Assembly (NCBI RefSeq): GCF_003722335.1
Contig: NZ_CP026100.1
Location: 3,446,001-3,510,000, forward strand
Source: Caulobacter flavus
Lineage (GTDB): Bacteria; Pseudomonadota; Alphaproteobacteria; Caulobacterales; Caulobacteraceae
Length of the DNA stretch: 64,000 nucleotides
Direction of reading: 5' to 3'
A model generated the notes under the pieces. It did not search any database, was not told the origin of the DNA, and worked only from the letters and a program-made list of their open reading frames with translations. How positions within the stretch are numbered: the first letter of the stretch is position 1; each line of letters opens with the position of its first letter. Position numbers and translations under genes: made by a program. This document shows, piece after piece, positions 8,904 to 18,828 of this stretch.

Positions 8904-11900
8904 ATGAACACTCAGATGACGGGCAAGGCCAGGCCGCGAGCGCGGCTTATGGCGGGGATTTCCAGTATGACTGTGGCCGCGCTGCTGACGCCGGCCGTGG
9001 CGCTGGCCCAGGCGGCCGCGCCGCCGGCGGATCAGCCGATCACCGACAACGCGGTCAGCGAGGTTGTGGTCACCGGCTACCGCGCGGCCCTGCGCAGCGC
9101 CATCGACACCAAGAAGAACTCGGACGTGATGCTCGACGCCATCAACGCCGAGGACATCGCAGACTTCCCCGACTCCAACCTGGCGGAGTCGCTGCAGCGC
9201 CTGCCGGGCATCTCGATCGACCGCGACAACGGCGAGGGCCGTACGATCAGCGTGCGCGGCCTGTCCGGCGACTTCAGCCGTGTGCGGATCAACAACATGG
9301 AGGCCCTGTCGACCGGCGCCTCCAACGACTCCGGCTCCAGCCCCAACCGCTCGCGTGCGTTCGACTTCAACGCCTTCGCCTCGGAGCTGTTCAGCTCGGT
9401 GCGGGTGCGCAAGTCGTCGTCCGCCGAGGCCGACGAAGGCTCGCTGGGCGCCACCGTCGACCTGATCACCGGGCGGCCGTTCGACTACAAGAAGGGCGCC
9501 TTCGCCCTGTCGGCCGAGGACAGCTATTACCAGAACGGCAAGAAGCACAGCCCGCGCATCACCGGCCTCGTCTCCAACCGCTGGTTCGATGGCCGCCTGG
9601 GCGTGCTGGCCTCGGCCGCCTACGCCAAGCGCACCTCCGAGGACGACACCTACGCCCGTGGCGGCGGCTCGTCGGACTATGTCTATCGCGGTTCGACCTG
9701 GACCGGCGACGAGCTGCCCGGGCGCGCCGGCTTCGCCGCGCCGACCGGCACGGTGTTCACGGCCCTGATCCCGACCACGCTGACGGGCTCGGCGCTGGAC
9801 GCCTACAAGGCCAACCCCGCCAACTACTACAACCCGATCGCCAACCCGCTGGCCTATGCGGAGATGACGGGCTCGGACCCGGCCGCTTACGCCAAACTCT
9901 ATCCGAACTGCGCGGCGACCAGCGGCCAGCCGGTGACGGGCCTGACCCCGACCTCGCCGGGCTGCAACGACAGCCAGATCCGCTTCCCGGCGCTGCCGTC
10001 GATCGCCCAGCGCGACGTCGAGACCGAGCGCCTGGGCCTGACCGGTTCGGTCCAGTTCGAGATCACCTCGCGCACCAAGCTGACGGTCGACGGCCTCTAT
10101 TCGCGGTTCGAGAGCACCAGCACCAACTACCAGCTGTCGCCTGTGGGCCTGAACCGCAACAACACCAACGCCAGCTACCAGTACGGCGCCAACGTGCCGA
10201 CCGCCACGGCTCGCGACGGCAGCGCCATGACCGACGCCCAGCGTCGCGCGCTGTACCCGGGCGGCTGCACCTTCACCGCCGAGACCGACCTCAATCCCGG
10301 CCAGGATTGCGGCCAGCAGCTGTACGGACAGACCCCGGTCAGCGGCTACACCTACAGCTTCAACCCCTACAACCTGGACCCGTACGAGTACTACACCAGC
10401 CCGTCCTCGCCGGGTTACGCGGGGCCCGCCTCCAGCCTGCCGTTCCGCGGCGACCTGATCGGCCGTCCGTCGGTGAAGCTGCTGGACGCCGAAGTGGTCG
10501 GCCAGAACGCCGAGTACCTGAAGCTGGGGAATGTCGACTGGCGCTCTGGCGCCGACCGCGGCGCCTACACCACCGATTTCCGCCAGGTGTCGGCCGAACT
10601 GACCCACGAGTTCAGCGACCGGCTCAAGGCGACCGCCTCCTACGGCGCCTCGCGGTCGGAGAACAAGAACACCGGCACCCTGGTCGAGTTCAACTACATG
10701 GACGCCCAGGAACCGTTCATCTTCGACGAGCGGGGCGCTTCGGGCATGCCGCGCTTCGACGCCGGCTTCGACGCCGCCGACCCCAACAAGTGGGGCATCG
10801 TCAAGGGCTTCTCGGGCATGCGCCACTACAAGCGCAACACCCTGAACACCTACAACGGCGGCAAGATCGACGTCTCCTACGAGCTGGACGACAACTGGAC
10901 GATCAAGTTCGGCGTCACCAGCCGTGAGTACGAGTTCTCGACCGACCAGTACGAGCGCAACAACGACCTCCTGAACCCGACCGAGAAGGAAGCCGGCGTC
11001 ACGGCCGCCTCGCTCGGCCAGGTCATCGAGTTCGGCCAGGGCCTGGACGTGCCGCAGGGCTCGACCACGCGTTTCTATGCGCCGAACCTGGAGGCGTTCA
11101 GCAGCGTCTTCGGCTTCGACTGCGACTGCATCAACAAGTACGGCGACTTCCGCATCACCCGGAAGCGCAACCGCTCGGCCTCGTTCGAGGTGGCCGAGAA
11201 GAACCTCGCCTACTACGCCCAGTTCGGTTTCAACTACGAGGTCTGGGGCGGTCGTCGCCTGTTCGGCAACTTCGGCGTCCGTCAGGCCGAGACCGAGGTC
11301 CAGTCCGTCGGCGAGACCACGGCCGGCCGTCCGATCCGCGGCGAGAACAAGTACACCGACACCCTGCCGTCCGGTAACCTGACCTGGGAAGCCTGGGACA
11401 ACCTCTACATCCGTTTCGCGGCGGCCAAGGTCATGGCGCGCCCGCTGCTGGGCAACCTGTCGCCGGCCGTCACCGGCATCAGCATCCCGGGCGACGGCTC
11501 GGTCACCGGCGGCACGCTGACGGTCGGCAACCCGAAGCTCTCGCCGTTCCGCGGCAAGGCCTTCGACGTAGCCGCCGAATGGTACTTCACCGAAGGCGGC
11601 CTGATCAGCCTGGGCTATTTCCGCAAGGACATCGACTCCTACCCGCAGACGGTCTTCTACGAAGCGCCGCTGTCGGAGTTCCTGGACGCCGACGCCATCG
11701 CCCAGCTGCGCCTGCAGTTCCCGGGCGAGACCGGCGGCGATATCTTCCGCCGCGCCTATATCGACGCCGACAACGTGATGCTGGCTCGCCAGGTTCGCGA
11801 CGCGCCCGGCGGCGTGCTGCAGGGCTGGGAGTTCAGCTACCAGCAGGACTTCACCTTCCTGCCCTGGTACTTCAAGAACCTCGGCGTCCAGTTCAACATG

Positions 11901-12377
11901 ACCAAGCTCGACACCGAGCTGAAGTACATCCTGGACCCCGGCGCGGTGAACGCCACGACGGGCGCGGTGACCAAGGCGCCGGTCTACGGCACCGGCCCGT
12001 GGCTGGGCTCCTCGCCCAAGGGGATCAACTTCACGGTCTATTACGAGACCAAGAAGTTCAACGCCCGCGTCTCGATGGCCCAGCGCGACCAGTACTACAC
12101 CAAGTATCCGATCGCCTCGGGCAACTGCGATCCGGGTCTGCAGGCCAACGGCTCGGCCTGCGACGGCCCCCTGATCAACGAGTTCGAAGGGGCCAAGTCG
12201 ACGATGAACGTCGACTTCTCGATGCGCTACCAGCCGATGAAGCAGGTCAGCATCACCTTCGAGGCGCTGAACATCACCGACGAGAAGTCCGAGCGGTTCG
12301 TCTACAACGACCCGGTCATCCTCTCGTACGGCGGCAGCGGCCCCAACTACCGGATCGGCGTGCGCTACAAGTACTAG
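8904..12377 (+). CDS. TonB-dependent receptor, Xanthomonas/Caulobacter type
   Basis: This outer-membrane TonB-dependent transporter of 1,157 residues belongs to the large carbohydrate-type TBDR group common in Caulobacter and Xanthomonas. After a signal peptide ending AVALAQA it shows a TonB box-like EVVVTGYRAAL. The plug carries FPDSNLAESLQRLPGISIDR and ISVRGLSGDFSRVRINNMEA, and the 22-stranded barrel ends in the aromatic RIGVRYKY. There is no STN domain, so it is a transporter rather than a FecA-like signaller. It lies between the GH3/GH2 operon and a PL1-type lyase, so oligosaccharides from the same polymer are the likely cargo. The length and ribosome-binding site support the ATG at 8904. 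Confidence 0.95.
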   Translation: MNTQMTGKARPRARLMAGISSMTVAALLTPAVALAQAAAPPADQPITDNAVSEVVVTGYRAALRSAIDTKKNSDVMLDAINAEDIADFPDSNLAESLQRLPGISIDRDNGEGRTISVRGLSGDFSRVRINNMEALSTGASNDSGSSPNRSRAFDFNAFASELFSSVRVRKSSSAEADEGSLGATVDLITGRPFDYKKGAFALSAEDSYYQNGKKHSPRITGLVSNRWFDGRLGVLASAAYAKRTSEDDTYARGGGSSDYVYRGSTWTGDELPGRAGFAAPTGTVFTALIPTTLTGSALDAYKANPANYYNPIANPLAYAEMTGSDPAAYAKLYPNCAATSGQPVTGLTPTSPGCNDSQIRFPALPSIAQRDVETERLGLTGSVQFEITSRTKLTVDGLYSRFESTSTNYQLSPVGLNRNNTNASYQYGANVPTATARDGSAMTDAQRRALYPGGCTFTAETDLNPGQDCGQQLYGQTPVSGYTYSFNPYNLDPYEYYTSPSSPGYAGPASSLPFRGDLIGRPSVKLLDAEVVGQNAEYLKLGNVDWRSGADRGAYTTDFRQVSAELTHEFSDRLKATASYGASRSENKNTGTLVEFNYMDAQEPFIFDERGASGMPRFDAGFDAADPNKWGIVKGFSGMRHYKRNTLNTYNGGKIDVSYELDDNWTIKFGVTSREYEFSTDQYERNNDLLNPTEKEAGVTAASLGQVIEFGQGLDVPQGSTTRFYAPNLEAFSSVFGFDCDCINKYGDFRITRKRNRSASFEVAEKNLAYYAQFGFNYEVWGGRRLFGNFGVRQAETEVQSVGETTAGRPIRGENKYTDTLPSGNLTWEAWDNLYIRFAAAKVMARPLLGNLSPAVTGISIPGDGSVTGGTLTVGNPKLSPFRGKAFDVAAEWYFTEGGLISLGYFRKDIDSYPQTVFYEAPLSEFLDADAIAQLRLQFPGETGGDIFRRAYIDADNVMLARQVRDAPGGVLQGWEFSYQQDFTFLPWYFKNLGVQFNMTKLDTELKYILDPGAVNATTGAVTKAPVYGTGPWLGSSPKGINFTVYYETKKFNARVSMAQRDQYYTKYPIASGNCDPGLQANGSACDGPLINEFEGAKSTMNVDFSMRYQPMKQVSITFEALNITDEKSERFVYNDPVILSYGGSGPNYRIGVRYKY

Positions 12378-12460
12378 AGCGCGCCAACGAGACTGGTCGC
12401 CGCGCCCCTCCGCGCGGCGGCCAACCCCTTCGGCTTTCCCCAGGGCTCGAAGGCGGCCTC

Positions 12461-12495
12461 GGCGGAGGATCGTCGCGGTCCTCCGCCTCTTCTTT
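12461..12495 (+). terminator. Probable rho-independent terminator after TBDR
   Basis: A perfect 9-bp stem, GGCGGAGGA (12461-12469) with TCCTCCGCC (12479-12487), is followed by the pyrimidine tail TCTTCTTTG. It lies between the TBDR stop and the lyase start, only 25-34 bp upstream of the lyase ATG. It could therefore act as a partial attenuator rather than a full stop. Confidence 0.6.
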
Positions 12496-12520
12496 GTTTC
12501 AGTCGGCCTGGAGTTGGGCG

Positions 12521-13777
12521 ATGACGATGCGTGACCTGATGGTGGACCGCCGCTCGATGCTGGCGAGCGCGGGAGCGGCCATGCTGGCGCCGGCCGCGGC
12601 GCGGGCGGCCGCGCCCGATTTCGCCGCGCTCGGCTGGGCCAGCGCCAGGGGCGGGGAGGGCGGACGGGTCCTGCGCGTCACGACGCTGGCGGCCGACGGG
12701 CCCGGCTCGTTCCGTGCGGCCGTCGAGGCCTCGGGGCCGCGCAAGGTGGTGTTCGACGTGGCCGGCGTCATCGATCTTGGCCGCAAGAGCATCAGGATCC
12801 GCGAGCCATTCCTGACCGTGGCCGGCGAGACCGCGCCGTCGCCGGGGATCACCTTCATCCGGGGCGGCATCGAGGTGCAGAGCCACGACGTCGTGCTGCG
12901 CCATCTGCGGGTGCGGGCCGGCCGGGACGGCGCGCCCGATCGCAGCGGCTGGGAGGTCGACGGCGTCACCTGCTGGAAGGCCCGCGACGTCATCGTCGAC
13001 CACTGCTCGATCGCCTGGGCCACCGACGAGAACCTGTCGGCCTCCGGGCCGCGCTTCGACGGCGGCGACACGGTGGAGGCCTGGCGCGAGGGGACCTCGC
13101 ACCGGATCACCTTCAGCAACAACATCGTCTCAGAGGGTCTCTCCCACGCCAGCCACGTGAAGGGCGAGCATTCCAAGGGCACGCTGATTCACGACAACGC
13201 GACGCAGGTGCTGATCGCCGGGAACCTCTATGCCCACAACCTCGAGCGCAACCAGCTGTTCAAGGGCGCGGTGAGCGCCGTTTCGGTCAACAACCTGGTC
13301 TACGATCCCGGCACGCGGGCCATGCACTACGCGCTGAACGCGCCTGAATGGGAGGGGCGGGCCTGGCAGACGGGGCAGCTGGCGCTGGTGGGCAACGTCG
13401 TGCGCGGCGGGGCCTCGACCCGGCCGGACCTGCCTTTCCTGATCGTCGAAGGGCAGGGGGATCTGGATCTCTTCGCCCGCGACAATCTCGCGGCCTATGC
13501 CGGGGGCGGCGCGATGCCGGGCTTGCGCGTGCTGCCGACGACGCCCTTGCCGCGGGTGCGCGAGCTGTCGGCCGCGCCCCTTTGGCCTAGGGGGCTGAAG
13601 GCCCTGCCTGCCTCGGCGGTCGAGCGCCACGTGTTGGCGACGGCGGGCGCGCGCCCCTGGGACCGCGACGCCGTGGACCTCCGCGTTCTGCGCCAGGTGA
13701 AAGACGGAACCGGTCGGGTGATCGACGACGAGGCCGAGGTCGGCGGCTACGCGACGGCCGGTCGGGCCAAGGCCTGA
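12521..13777 (+). CDS. Polysaccharide lyase family 1-type protein (pectate lyase-like), Tat-exported
   Basis: This is a right-handed parallel beta-helix protein of 418 residues, likely a pectate-lyase-type enzyme that cleaves uronic-acid polymers by beta-elimination. It begins with a Tat-like signal (DRRSMLASAGAAMLAPAA). The family signature in PL1 proteins of this type is present: GGRVLRVTTLAADGPGSFR, then VVFDVAGVIDL, and later the helix rungs VIVDHCSIAWATDENLS and ITFSNNIVSEGL. I chose ATG 12521 because it follows GGAG and starts the signal peptide; the frame is open much further upstream, through the TBDR gene. The length is normal. Function on pectin is inferred from family; other uronates are possible. 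Confidence 0.87.
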   Translation: MTMRDLMVDRRSMLASAGAAMLAPAAARAAAPDFAALGWASARGGEGGRVLRVTTLAADGPGSFRAAVEASGPRKVVFDVAGVIDLGRKSIRIREPFLTVAGETAPSPGITFIRGGIEVQSHDVVLRHLRVRAGRDGAPDRSGWEVDGVTCWKARDVIVDHCSIAWATDENLSASGPRFDGGDTVEAWREGTSHRITFSNNIVSEGLSHASHVKGEHSKGTLIHDNATQVLIAGNLYAHNLERNQLFKGAVSAVSVNNLVYDPGTRAMHYALNAPEWEGRAWQTGQLALVGNVVRGGASTRPDLPFLIVEGQGDLDLFARDNLAAYAGGGAMPGLRVLPTTPLPRVRELSAAPLWPRGLKALPASAVERHVLATAGARPWDRDAVDLRVLRQVKDGTGRVIDDEAEVGGYATAGRAKA

Positions 13778-13862
13778 CATCTCGATTCGGCCTTTTTCCG
13801 CCGCTTTCAGAAAAACATCGATCACTTGTAGGAGTTTTTAAGGCTGCCTCAGGTGGCCATAC

Positions 13863-13903
13863 CGCTCGCTCGGGCCAAGGCGCCTGAGCGAGCGTTGTTC
13901 GTT
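13863..13903 (+). terminator. Probable terminator after PL1 gene
   Basis: Inverted arms CGCTCGCTCGGG (13863-13874) and CCTGAGCGAGCG (13883-13894) form a stem of about 11 bp, followed by TTGTTCGTTGTTT, a weak T-rich tail. It is positioned 85 bp after the lyase stop and would separate that gene from the next TBDR. Confidence 0.5.
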
Positions 13904-14042
13904 GTTTCACCGAAGGTTTTGAGCTTTCGAGCGGTTTTGCGCGATGCGCATGTCAACGTTGTCATCGTTCGACATTTGGCGACGAGCTTGTCGCATTGAT
14001 CATAACAATAACTTGTCTGAGTATCTCGGGTATGCAACAAAG

Positions 14043-14053
14043 TGGTCAGGCCA
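14043..14053. promoter_or_regulatory. Candidate GntR/FadR-type operator upstream of TBDR
   Basis: TGGTCAGGCCA is a variant of the perfect palindrome TTGGTCTGACCAA found beside the local GntR gene. It is followed by the same kind of context (AATATGG) seen at the 33121 site. It lies about 200 bp before the TBDR ATG. Regulation by the local GntR protein is inference from motif sharing. Confidence 0.5.
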
Positions 14054-14254
14054 AATATGGCATGGGCTGACGGCATCGACCGTCGGCGAGGGCGGGAGGA
14101 AACGATGATCACGACAAGACCGGCCGGCGCATAGCGACGGCCCGGACCCGCCGCGAGGGAGGGCCGGGCGACGTCGCCGATTGCAGTCCATGAGCCTGGC
14201 GGGCGGCCAAAAGACGCCCCCCGCGAGAATAAGAAGACTTTGGGAGAGGAAGTA

Positions 14255-17200
14255 ATGAAGCGCTTCAGCGCGCGCGGCCGCACGGCCGCGGCCGTGTCGA
14301 TCATCGCCTTGAGCGCGGCCGTCTGGCCGGTCCAGCATGCCGTCGCACAATCCGAAACCGTCAAGACATCCGGCTCGGTCGAGTCTCCGACCGAGGTCGA
14401 GGCCATCGTCGTCGGGGCCCGCGCCTCGCAGCAGTCGTCGATCGCGCGCAAGAAGCGCAGCGCGACGGCCCAGGACTCCATCGTCGCCGACGACGTCGGC
14501 TCGTTCCCCGACAGCAACGTCAACGAGGCCATGTCGCGCATCGCCGGCGTGGCGATCGAGCGCAACGGCTTCGGCGAAGGCGACGGCGTCTCGATCCGCG
14601 GCAACGGCGCGGACCTGACCCGCGTCGAACTGGACGGCATGGGCGTGGCCGCCTCGGGTTTCAGCCTCGCCGTCGGCGGCGGCGACGGCCGCGCGGCCGA
14701 CCTTCGCGAGTTCCCGGCCGAGATGATCAAGAGCCTGGACGTCATCAAGGGCCAGACGGCCGACATGACCCCGGGCGGCCTGGGCGCCACCGTCCAGATC
14801 CAGACCCGCACGGGCCTGGACTTCAAGAAGCCCTACCTGTCGATCCGCGGCGCGGCCGCCGGCAACACCCTGTCGCGCAAGGCCTCGCCCGAACTGGGCC
14901 TGGTGGCCTCGCGCAAGTTTCTCGACGACCGCCTCGGGGTCATCGGCAACATCAGCTACAGCAAGCGCCTGAACGACAGCCACGCGCTGAACAACGGCGG
15001 CTCGAACAACGCCCAGGGCTACACCCGCTTCGCCGACTTCGACAATTCGCCGGACAAGACCTTCACCTACAACCCGGCCACGGCCAACGGCGTCGGCGCC
15101 AACGATCCGATCGCCTCGTGGGCCATGGTCGGGGGCGGGACCTTCAACGCCCCGACGCCGCTGGACATCTACACCAAGTCGGCGGCGGCCAAGACCAAGG
15201 CCGAGTGCCTGACCGCGTTTCCGACGCTGACCGACGCCCAGCTGGGCACGATCGTGGCCGGCAGCAACAGCGCCAACCGCCAGGCCGCCCAGGCCGCGCA
15301 GATCAACGCTCAGATCAGCTGTCTCAACCAGTGGAACGACTACGCGCCCAACCTGGTGCGCGACCAGAACCTGACCCAGTACGAAGACCGCCTGTCCTGG
15401 GACCTGCGCTTCGACTACCGGGTGACCGACGACCTGACGGTCTTCGCCAAGTACCAGGTCGCCAACCGCGAGCAGAACGAGAACAACCGCCAGCGCACCC
15501 GCGGCGGCATCACCTCGCTTTACGCCGCCTCGCAGAACCAGACGGCGACCTCGCTGCTCACCAACACCTTCTATCCGGCCGGCACGGCCAACGTGCTCTC
15601 CGCGATCCCGGGCGGCGGCTTCTACATCTACAACCAGGGCATGCCGACGGCGCCGTTCACGATCGACACGACGCCGGGCTCGACCGTCACCAACAACTCG
15701 TTCCCGCTGATGGGCGTGGCGGCCAACATCGTGCCGGGGTCCATCCAGATGGACGGCAACCACCACCTGACCCAGTTCGACATCACCAACGCCGCGCTGG
15801 GCATCGACCAGATCCAGAACGACCAGATCTGGAAGACGAACTACATCTCCGGCGGCGCCAACTACAACCGCGGCCCGCTGACCATGGACCTGCTGTTCGG
15901 CCGCAACGAGAGCGACTATTCGCGGACCGACCTGCGGTTCTCGCGCAGCTACACCTACGGCAACGCCACCATGCGCGCGCTGGAGAACGGGATCTGGACG
16001 ATCGACATGCCGTCGTCGTTCGATGACACCGACATGCGCAACTACGCCCAGCTGAACGTGCCGACCGCGGTGGGCCAGCCGGCCTATTCGAACGCCTACC
16101 GTCTGGTTTTCAACCCGCGGAAGGTTGAGAGCGCCGAAGACCAGCTGAAGTTCGACGTCACCTACCTGCCCGACATGCCGCTGTTCACGCGCTTCAAGGC
16201 GGGCATCCTCTATCGCAAGGGCACGGCCAATTCGTGGGGCGGCGGCGGCTACTCGCCCGACCCCGGCGTCTTCGTGCCGACCCTGACCCTGCGCGGCGAC
16301 GTGCGGGCCTGCGCGAACGTGGCGTCGACGCTGCCGGCCAACGCCTGCGCCTACGGCTACGTCCCCAACGCGACCACCGGCGTCAACTTCCTGTACGGCC
16401 TGGAGACCCTGACCCAGGCCCAGCTGATCGACATCTTCCAGAGCTCGATCGAGCACAACTCTGGCAAGTTCATGCCGGGTTACAAGGGCGTTTCGGGCCT
16501 GGAGCTGTGGGACAGCATCGACGTCAAGAAGGCCTTCTCGCAGATGGCCGGCGCCGTGAACTACAACTTCGACTGCCTCAAGGAGTGCAAGGCCAGCGAC
16601 GGCAACGTCTACAAGCAGCCGTTCAACGAGACCGAGGAGACGATGAGCTCCTGGTACTGGATGGCCGACCTGGCCCACGACCTGCCGTTCGGCATGGAGT
16701 TCCGCGGCAACCTGGGCACCCGGATGTTCAAGTCCGAGGTCGAGGGCTCGGGCTACGTGACCCTGGCCACCACCTTCAAGACGCCGGCCTTCGATCCCAA
16801 CAACCCCAACCTGGCCGCCGGCATCGTCACGACCAATCGCGTTCGGCCGGTGTCGATCAACAAGAGCTACACCGGCTGGCTGCCGTCGTACAACGCGGCC
16901 CTCTGGGCGATCCCCGACAAGGTCGTGCTGCGCTACAGCTGGGCCAAGACCATCGCCCCGCCGGCCATGAAGTACCTGTGGCCGGGCGGCACCTGCACCT
17001 ACGACGAGCGCCGGGTCGGCGTCAGCGACGCCGACGGTTCGGAGCAGGACATGACCTGCGGCACCTTCGGCAACGCCAATCTGAAGCCGTACCAGGCGAC
17101 CAAGAACAACACGAGCCTGGAGTGGTATCCCAACCGCGACACCTCGTTCAGCCTGGCCTACTACCGCCAGAAGGTGCGGGTCGGCGGGCCGCTGGCCGTG

Positions 17201-17881
17201 CCGGTCAAGAACGCCAACGTCTTCGAAGGCACCGACATCGAGATTCCGGGCACCGGCGGCAAGAAGTTCTCGGACTACGAGTTCGGCATGACCACCTACG
17301 AGAACGGCCCCGGCTACGTGCAGTCGGGCTGGGAGTTCGTGGCCAAGACCGCCTTCACCTACCTGCCGTGGAAGCTCAGCAAGACCGGCATGGACTTCAA
17401 CATCTCGACCACAAAGTCGGGCACGGCGATCACCTACATGGACCCGCTGACCGCCGAGGCGCTCGATCCGCAAGGGCAGTCGAAGTACTTCGCCAACCTG
17501 GTGTTCTGGTATGACGACGGCGTCACCAAGGCCCGCATCGCCTACCAGGCCCGCGACCGGGTGCTGACCTGCATCTCGCCGTGCGGCAACACCAGCGCCT
17601 CGCCGGTGGCCAATGCGCCCAACACCAACATCGGCAACTACGTGCGCTTCCCGTACAATCCGAGCGAGCCCTACTACTCGGAGAAGTACGAATACCTGGA
17701 CGCCAAGATCTCGCGGCGGATCAACAAGAACCTCGAGATCTATCTGGAAGGCCGCAACCTGCTGCAGGCCGCCCGCCTGTCGGTGGGCTCGGACGACCGC
17801 GGCTTCGAAGGTCGCGCCAATCCCTGGTCGGTCCAGTACGGCGGCTCGCGCTTCGCCCTCGGCTTCACCTACCGGAACTAG
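14255..17881 (+). CDS. TonB-dependent receptor, Xanthomonas/Caulobacter type
   Basis: This is a 1,208-residue outer-membrane TonB-dependent transporter. Signal peptide residues run to about 32 (VWPVQHAVAQS), followed by a TonB box-like EAIVVGARAS. The plug carries FPDSNVNEAMSRIAGVAIER, VSIRGNGADLTRVELDGMGV and ADMTPGGLGATVQIQTR; a long barrel ends in ALGFTYRN. I chose ATG 14255 because GGGAGAGGAAG immediately precedes it; the frame can be extended to a TTG at 14240, but that would consume the ribosome-binding site. It differs clearly from the TBDR at 8904, so it probably takes a different oligosaccharide. A strong terminator follows the stop, and a GntR-type operator lies upstream. Confidence 0.95.
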   Translation: MKRFSARGRTAAAVSIIALSAAVWPVQHAVAQSETVKTSGSVESPTEVEAIVVGARASQQSSIARKKRSATAQDSIVADDVGSFPDSNVNEAMSRIAGVAIERNGFGEGDGVSIRGNGADLTRVELDGMGVAASGFSLAVGGGDGRAADLREFPAEMIKSLDVIKGQTADMTPGGLGATVQIQTRTGLDFKKPYLSIRGAAAGNTLSRKASPELGLVASRKFLDDRLGVIGNISYSKRLNDSHALNNGGSNNAQGYTRFADFDNSPDKTFTYNPATANGVGANDPIASWAMVGGGTFNAPTPLDIYTKSAAAKTKAECLTAFPTLTDAQLGTIVAGSNSANRQAAQAAQINAQISCLNQWNDYAPNLVRDQNLTQYEDRLSWDLRFDYRVTDDLTVFAKYQVANREQNENNRQRTRGGITSLYAASQNQTATSLLTNTFYPAGTANVLSAIPGGGFYIYNQGMPTAPFTIDTTPGSTVTNNSFPLMGVAANIVPGSIQMDGNHHLTQFDITNAALGIDQIQNDQIWKTNYISGGANYNRGPLTMDLLFGRNESDYSRTDLRFSRSYTYGNATMRALENGIWTIDMPSSFDDTDMRNYAQLNVPTAVGQPAYSNAYRLVFNPRKVESAEDQLKFDVTYLPDMPLFTRFKAGILYRKGTANSWGGGGYSPDPGVFVPTLTLRGDVRACANVASTLPANACAYGYVPNATTGVNFLYGLETLTQAQLIDIFQSSIEHNSGKFMPGYKGVSGLELWDSIDVKKAFSQMAGAVNYNFDCLKECKASDGNVYKQPFNETEETMSSWYWMADLAHDLPFGMEFRGNLGTRMFKSEVEGSGYVTLATTFKTPAFDPNNPNLAAGIVTTNRVRPVSINKSYTGWLPSYNAALWAIPDKVVLRYSWAKTIAPPAMKYLWPGGTCTYDERRVGVSDADGSEQDMTCGTFGNANLKPYQATKNNTSLEWYPNRDTSFSLAYYRQKVRVGGPLAVPVKNANVFEGTDIEIPGTGGKKFSDYEFGMTTYENGPGYVQSGWEFVAKTAFTYLPWKLSKTGMDFNISTTKSGTAITYMDPLTAEALDPQGQSKYFANLVFWYDDGVTKARIAYQARDRVLTCISPCGNTSASPVANAPNTNIGNYVRFPYNPSEPYYSEKYEYLDAKISRRINKNLEIYLEGRNLLQAARLSVGSDDRGFEGRANPWSVQYGGSRFALGFTYRN

Positions 17882-17903
17882 ACTCTCCATCCGGTTGGCG
17901 ACT

Positions 17904-17940
17904 GGCCCTCCCCTGGAAACAGGGGAGGGCCTTTTGCTTT
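17904..17940 (+). terminator. Strong rho-independent terminator after TBDR
   Basis: A perfect 12-bp stem, GGCCCTCCCCTG (17904-17915) and CAGGGGAGGGCC (17920-17931), is closed by a GAAA tetraloop and followed by TTTTGCTTT. It ends the TBDR transcript 22 bp after the stop codon. Confidence 0.92.
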
Positions 17941-17999
17941 GTGGGCGCCGCCCCCTCAGGGCTGCGTCCCGCAGAGAAGGAGGATTTATCGGCGTCGCC

Positions 18000-18104
18000 G
18001 TGCGTCCTTCGAGGCTCGCCTTCAGCTCGCACCTCAGGATGAGGCAGTCGTGCACCAGCGTCCTCATCCTGAGGCGCCCGCGCAGCGGGCCTCGAAGGAC
18101 GCAC
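18000..18104. repeat. Long imperfect palindrome (REP/BIME-like intergenic repeat)
   Basis: The outer arms GTGCGTCCTTCGAGGC (18000-18015) and GCCTCGAAGGACGCAC (18089-18104) are perfect reverse complements. Inner arms CCTCAGGATGAGG (18032-18044) and CCTCATCCTGAGG (18062-18074) form a second perfect pair. The nested symmetry and intergenic position are typical of REP-like mobile palindromes. It has no coding potential. Confidence 0.8.
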
Positions 18105-18630
18105 GGCTTTTCGGCCTCGCGCTTTCGCTGCGATGGTAAGTGGAGAGGGCGAGGGGCGTCCGGGCTTCGCCCGGATGTGTGAGTTTCAATTACCGTTTCG
18201 ACGAAGCTTAGACGCCCCGCGCGATCGTTATTCCTCAGGCCGGGGCGCGCAGGCCTCTTCCGCCTTGTGCCCCTTCCCCACGCAGAGCTCCCCGTTTCTT
18301 GACGGCCAGGAGTGCGTGCTAGGCGCGGACCCTTGGGCGGGCGGGAGCCTAGTCAGGCAAGCTCCCGATGGATGGGTTTACGTCCCCCATCCTCATTTAA
18401 GCCTTCAGGCCCGGCTCACGCCGCTCCTTCAGCCCCGCTCGATCGCATCCGCGTCGCACGCTTCGGGCCGGATCCTTGCGCCCTCTCCCTGCGACGGGAT
18501 GAAGTGATTATGCGGGCGGTCTGGATCCGTCTGATCCAGCACCGTGAGAAAGTTGCAAGAAGTTGAGATCGTTCAGGTCTTTTCGCTGAACGCAGAGGAT
18601 CGACGGGGCTGGATCCCCGTCGGGTCGTCT

Positions 18631-18760
18631 TCTCCCTTCCCCCTCGATGTGGGAGGGGCCGGGGTTGGGGGTGGCTGCGGCGGTCGGTCCTGATGCGGCG
18701 GTGGAGGCGGAACGGCCGCGTCACCCCCATCCCAACCCTTCCCCCATCAAGGGGGAAGGG
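18631..18760. repeat. Second long intergenic palindrome, poly-purine/pyrimidine arms
   Basis: The left arm around 18632-18673 (CTCCCTTCCCCCTCGATGTG, then GGGTTGGGGGTG) pairs imperfectly with the right arm around 18722-18760 (CACCCCCATCCCAACCCTT, then CAAGGGGGAAGGG). The central loop is about 50 bp. The unit has the look of another intergenic repeat family, different from the one at 18000. Confidence 0.65.
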
Positions 18761-18828
18761 CTTTGGCCACCGCCTCGAAAGCTGAAAAACGCCCCCCTCC
18801 GGGCCACCTCCTCCGGAGGGGGAGGATC

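Larger units (their letters stand above)
13778..14254. promoter_or_regulatory. Intergenic region before second large TBDR
   Basis: This 477-bp gene-free stretch holds a terminator-like hairpin (13863-13894), a palindrome GCGACGAGCTTGTCGC at about 13979-13994, and an AT-rich patch. It also holds a GntR-type operator variant at 14043-14053. The last 150 bp are GC-rich leader ending in GGGAGAGGAAG just before the TBDR ATG. Open frames here have no recognisable protein features, so I see no gene. Confidence 0.55.
17941..18828. other. Gene-free interval rich in inverted repeats
   Basis: Nearly 900 bp between the TBDR terminator and the convergent GH59 gene hold no convincing gene. The interval contains two long palindromic elements (18000-18104 and 18631-18760, listed separately). 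A small inverted repeat, GGGAGC with GCTCCC, lies around 18341-18367, and a GATCCCCGTCG-like repeat near 18600-18625. This looks like intergenic repeat accumulation at a convergent gene boundary. Confidence 0.6.

Noticed and set aside
14000..18067. A 1,355-codon minus-strand frame across the TBDR gene
   Set aside because: Antisense shadow of a clear TBDR; it crosses a strong terminator and has no recognisable domain.
18000..18104. CRISPR or insertion sequence
   Set aside because: The palindrome has two nested arms and no spacer series or transposase; it fits a REP-like repeat better.
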